From: Methanoculleus sp. UBA374
GTDB taxonomy: Archaea > Halobacteriota > Methanomicrobia > Methanomicrobiales > Methanoculleaceae
Length of the DNA: 51,668 bases
Reading direction: 5' to 3'
Assembly: GCA_002508705.1 (NCBI GenBank)
Contig: DAYL01000011.1
Coordinates: forward strand, 8,687 to 60,354
Position numbers and translations under genes: made by a program. Of this stretch, positions 49,452 through 51,668 are shown piece by piece. Position 1 is the first letter of the stretch. Every line of letters starts with the position of its first letter. A model generated the notes under the pieces. It was not told the DNA's origin. It saw only the letters and a list, made by a program, of their open reading frames with translations, and did no database searches.

Positions 49452-50246
49452 ATGGACGACTCTACGCTGAAGGAGCGGATCACCACCCGCTGGGACAAAG
49501 GGTCCTGGCACTACGACTCACACGTAGCGCACGGGATCGGGACCCCTGACGAAAAACGACTCTGGATGGATGCGTTCTCTGCAGTTCTTCCGGACCGTCG
49601 ATCAATCGTTCTCGATGTCGGGTGCGGCACCGGCGCCATGGGGCTGATCCTTTCGGAGATGGGGCATACGGTAACCGGGCTGGACCTCTCCGAGAAGATG
49701 ATGGAGATCGCCGGGGAGAAAGCGAAGGCGAACGGGTTGTCCATGACGTTTGAGAGGGGCGACGCCGAAGAGACGCCGTTTGAAAACGACGCCTTCGACG
49801 TCGTCGTGAACCGGCACCTGCTCTGGACGCTCCCCCATCCGGAAAAGGCATTGTCCGAGTGGAAACGGGTTGTCGGACCAGGCGGTATGGTCGTTGTCGT
49901 CGACGGACGCTGGGACGACGGAAGGCCCATGACGAAGTTCAGGCGGGCTCTCGGATTGAAACTGGAACAGTTGTTTATTCCTCAGTTGAGGAACGCCGTA
50001 TGCGGATACGATGAGACGGTGCAGGCGGCTCTTCCGAACATGGGCGGCGTTCCCGAAGACCGCGCTCTGAAGTATTTTGTAGATGCCGGTTTTTCAAACG
50101 CAAAAATCCACGACCTCGGCGCTATTCGCAGTAATCAGCGTAAGCAGTTGAAGTGGTATCAGAAGGTCAGTCCGATCACCAGTTACTATATGGTGACCGG
50201 CGTCAAGGCCTGGGATGGGGAAGAAAATGCCTCCAGCGGGATTTAA
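49452..50246 (+). CDS. Class I methyltransferase, tandem copy 2
   Basis: The gene encodes 264 residues from the ATG at 49452 (GGGAGTGATGCCGAC upstream). Architecture is the same as the preceding gene: ITTRWDKGSWHYDSHVAHGIGT, VLDVGCGTGAMGLILSEMG, GLDLSEKMMEIAGEKAKANG, NRHLLWTLPHPEKALSEWKRVVGPGG. The two proteins share roughly half of their residues, but the DNA around the NRHLLWTLP block is nearly identical, pointing to gene conversion. It closes the importer operon. Confidence 0.86.
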   Translation: MDDSTLKERITTRWDKGSWHYDSHVAHGIGTPDEKRLWMDAFSAVLPDRRSIVLDVGCGTGAMGLILSEMGHTVTGLDLSEKMMEIAGEKAKANGLSMTFERGDAEETPFENDAFDVVVNRHLLWTLPHPEKALSEWKRVVGPGGMVVVVDGRWDDGRPMTKFRRALGLKLEQLFIPQLRNAVCGYDETVQAALPNMGGVPEDRALKYFVDAGFSNAKIHDLGAIRSNQRKQLKWYQKVSPITSYYMVTGVKAWDGEENASSGI

Positions 50247-50384
50247 TATCCGTCCTATTTCTCTATGTTCTTCGGCTGCTCACAAAACGAAGCAATCATT
50301 CCCGCTCCGGGGGTAAGACGGGAGCAAGAAGGTGCACCCGGGGGGAGGGGAGAGAAGAGAATCTTGTCCTTGCTCCTGCTCATA

Positions 50385-50631
50385 CACCCGCCGGAACTCC
50401 GCCCGTGAAATTCCTGCCTGCGTACAGATCTGCGTACAGATGGCTCACAGGGTCGAACCTTTGAGTTTAAGATGATTCGGCATCGTGAGAGGCGTCGTTG
50501 TGCCGTCCGGATTGTTGCGGACAGGTGCGATGTGGTTCGCCCTCCTGACGACGCGAAAAACGAACGCTTCCAGCGTCTTCAACACTTTCCGCCGGGGTGC
50601 ATTGTGCGGGAACTTTATCAAGGGTAACCTG
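50385..50631 (-). pseudogene. hicA: hicA toxin remnant, copy 4
   Basis: IKFPHNAPRRKVLKTLEAFVFRVVRRANHIAPVRNNPDGTTTPLTMPNHLKLKGSTL is followed by TGA where other copies have an Arg codon. The frame continues AICTQICTQAGISRAEFRRVYEQ, with a 12-base tandem duplication (ICTQ twice). The only possible start is a TTG at 50631. It lies downstream of the importer operon on the opposite strand. Confidence 0.8.
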
Positions 50632-50659
50632 AAGAGCATCGGGATGACCTCATGAAAAA

Positions 50660-50851
50660 TCAGGTATTTTTCGTGGCTTTTTGACTGATGACCCGGATAA
50701 TGATGCTCGTGAATAAAAGGGCAAAAAATAGCCACTGTCTGGGGGAGTCATAATGGCCGCTTTGTGTATATTCGTAAAAGTTTGCGACGAGAAGAATTAC
50801 TGCAAGAGCGAGTACCAGTTTCCATAGTAACGGCAGATAATTGCGAATCAT
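50660..50851 (-). CDS. Small two-helix membrane protein
   Basis: The gene encodes 63 residues from the ATG at 50851 (GGTGATT upstream). Hydrophobic segments are LLWKLVLALAVILLVANFY and QWLFFALLFTSIIIRVI. It ends in a short basic tail. It starts just downstream of the larger secreted protein gene on the same strand. The family is not recognised. Confidence 0.55.
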   Translation of the reverse strand: MIRNYLPLLWKLVLALAVILLVANFYEYTQSGHYDSPRQWLFFALLFTSIIIRVISQKATKNT

Positions 50852-50876
50852 AATCACCACAAAAATAATGGGATGT

Positions 50877-51656
50877 TTAAATGTATATATAGTCAACCTC
50901 TACAAGTATGGGGGCAGAGGGATGCGGTTCGGGAACAAGCCAGATATCGAGGTAACAATCCCCTGGTTCGAAATCGTAGTGATCAGGTATAGCTTGGAGA
51001 GCCACAGCCACTAAACTGAGAATTACTCCGGGTAGCACACCGAAAAGCATAGCAATTGCTGCAAGAGCAGCAGTGCCCCACATAAGATCGCTATACTTCA
51101 CGTCATTGAAAACTAAAGTCGATCCTGATGGGGCCAGACTCGGGAAGTCAATCTTTGTTTTATCACTTGTTAGGCCAATATCGCTCGTACTAGTAAGATC
51201 GCTGATATCAGGACTCTCGGTTTTCGGAAGGGTCACTATATCGCTTGACGCCTTTACAACTCCGTTTTTAACCACCATCTGCTCAACTTTGAGTGTGATA
51301 GCATCGGAGCTTTCCGAGACCACTTGCGCATCGATTACCGAACGATAGTTTGTACCAACCGATTCGATATGGTAAGAACCATTTTCGGAGTAATAGCCAC
51401 TAACTTGCTGGTCTGCGCAAATTCGCTCAAATTTTCCGCTGATCCCTGATTCTGCATCGAATTTGACGTTTCCATTAAAGAAGATCGTGTCTCCAACTTT
51501 CTTGTAGTCACACAGTTCTGTGTCAATGCTGTTTACTTTTATACCCATGTTTTGCAGCAATTCTTCTTCAAAGTGCTTTTCACTCTGTGCAGCCACAGCC
51601 GGCACCATCGCGACACTCACCAGCAGCACGGCGAAGAGCGTGGAGAGCGCCCGCAT
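50877..51656 (-). CDS. Exported protein with C-terminal membrane helix, unknown family
   Basis: The gene encodes 259 residues. A signal peptide (MRALSTLFAVLLVSVAMVPAVAAQS) is followed by a beta-rich region with three cysteines (ELCDYK, ERICADQ and one near GDCYLD). A hydrophobic segment lies at about 200-222 (GTAALAAIAMLFGVLPGVILSLVAVALQAI). The end is DHYDFEPGDCYLDIWLVPE. Base composition is less GC-rich than the neighbours, which hints at transfer. The ATG lies 12 bases from the window edge, with GGAAACATTGG before it. Confidence 0.7.
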   Translation of the reverse strand: MRALSTLFAVLLVSVAMVPAVAAQSEKHFEEELLQNMGIKVNSIDTELCDYKKVGDTIFFNGNVKFDAESGISGKFERICADQQVSGYYSENGSYHIESVGTNYRSVIDAQVVSESSDAITLKVEQMVVKNGVVKASSDIVTLPKTESPDISDLTSTSDIGLTSDKTKIDFPSLAPSGSTLVFNDVKYSDLMWGTAALAAIAMLFGVLPGVILSLVAVALQAIPDHYDFEPGDCYLDIWLVPEPHPSAPILVEVDYIYI

Positions 51657-51668
51657 TCCAATGTTTCC

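Overview
The window looks like a stretch of chromosome from a high-GC methanogenic archaeon of the Methanomicrobiales, most likely Methanoculleus or a close relative. The evidence is an Orc1/Cdc6 initiator, an RFC clamp-loader subunit, NMD3, a Taw2-type wyosine enzyme, the archaeal CoA route (pantoate kinase, 4-phosphopantoate--beta-alanine ligase, CoaBC), an archaeal MptD-type dihydroneopterin aldolase, a class III signal-peptide pilin, a surface protein with a PGF-pre-PGF domain, and TATA-type promoters. Genus is inferred from gene style only; there is no rRNA gene here.

Layout. 1-7.7 kb: end of a cupredoxin, a radical SAM/SPASM enzyme, a giant beta-propeller/Big2 surface protein, an iron-sulfur flavoprotein and a small zinc protein. 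7.4-29.4 kb: an accessory island full of duplicated and broken genes. It holds two decayed IS200/IS605-type tnpB elements, two copies of a short inverted-repeat element (MITE), an ISH/IS5-like transposase remnant, a cassette present twice (NYN nuclease plus two small convergent genes, next to tRNA-like fragments), one intact and one truncated orc1/cdc6, an internally deleted hsdM beside a YhcG-type nuclease, and many toxin-antitoxin modules (RelBE, HicBA, MNT-HEPN), most of them ruined. 29.4-33.7 kb: ordinary genes (zinc-ribbon protein, Lrp regulator, ThiD, AIR-synthase-like protein). 33.7-37.5 kb: a secreted serpin, a secreted C39-like cysteine peptidase and a membrane-anchored HTH regulator. 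37.6-45.4 kb: a long, tightly overlapping housekeeping operon on the minus strand (mptD, TatD-like, DUF424, nmd3, taw2, coaBC, pantoate kinase, phosphopantoate ligase, RFC-like subunit, methyltransferase) closed by a strong terminator. 45.5-50.2 kb: an FecBCD-type ABC importer followed by two tandem methyltransferases. 50.3-51.7 kb: a broken hicA and two minus-strand membrane/secreted proteins.

The most striking signal is a family of short mobile double-hairpin elements, about 42-57 bp each, scattered through the island and sitting inside genes (tnpB at three sites, a small XhlA-like gene at two sites, relE remnants, a MITE, and the 5' end of a small cassette gene). Stem sequences differ between elements while pairing is kept, and between duplicate copies two of the loops are exactly inverted. 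A second strong signal is a 20-bp perfect palindrome (TGTTCGAC, CCCC, GTCGAACA) placed the same distance downstream of a TATA box in front of both the serpin gene and the cysteine peptidase gene, with a membrane-bound HTH regulator next door: an apparent protease/inhibitor regulon.

All family assignments come from reading motifs and translations by eye; no database search was run.
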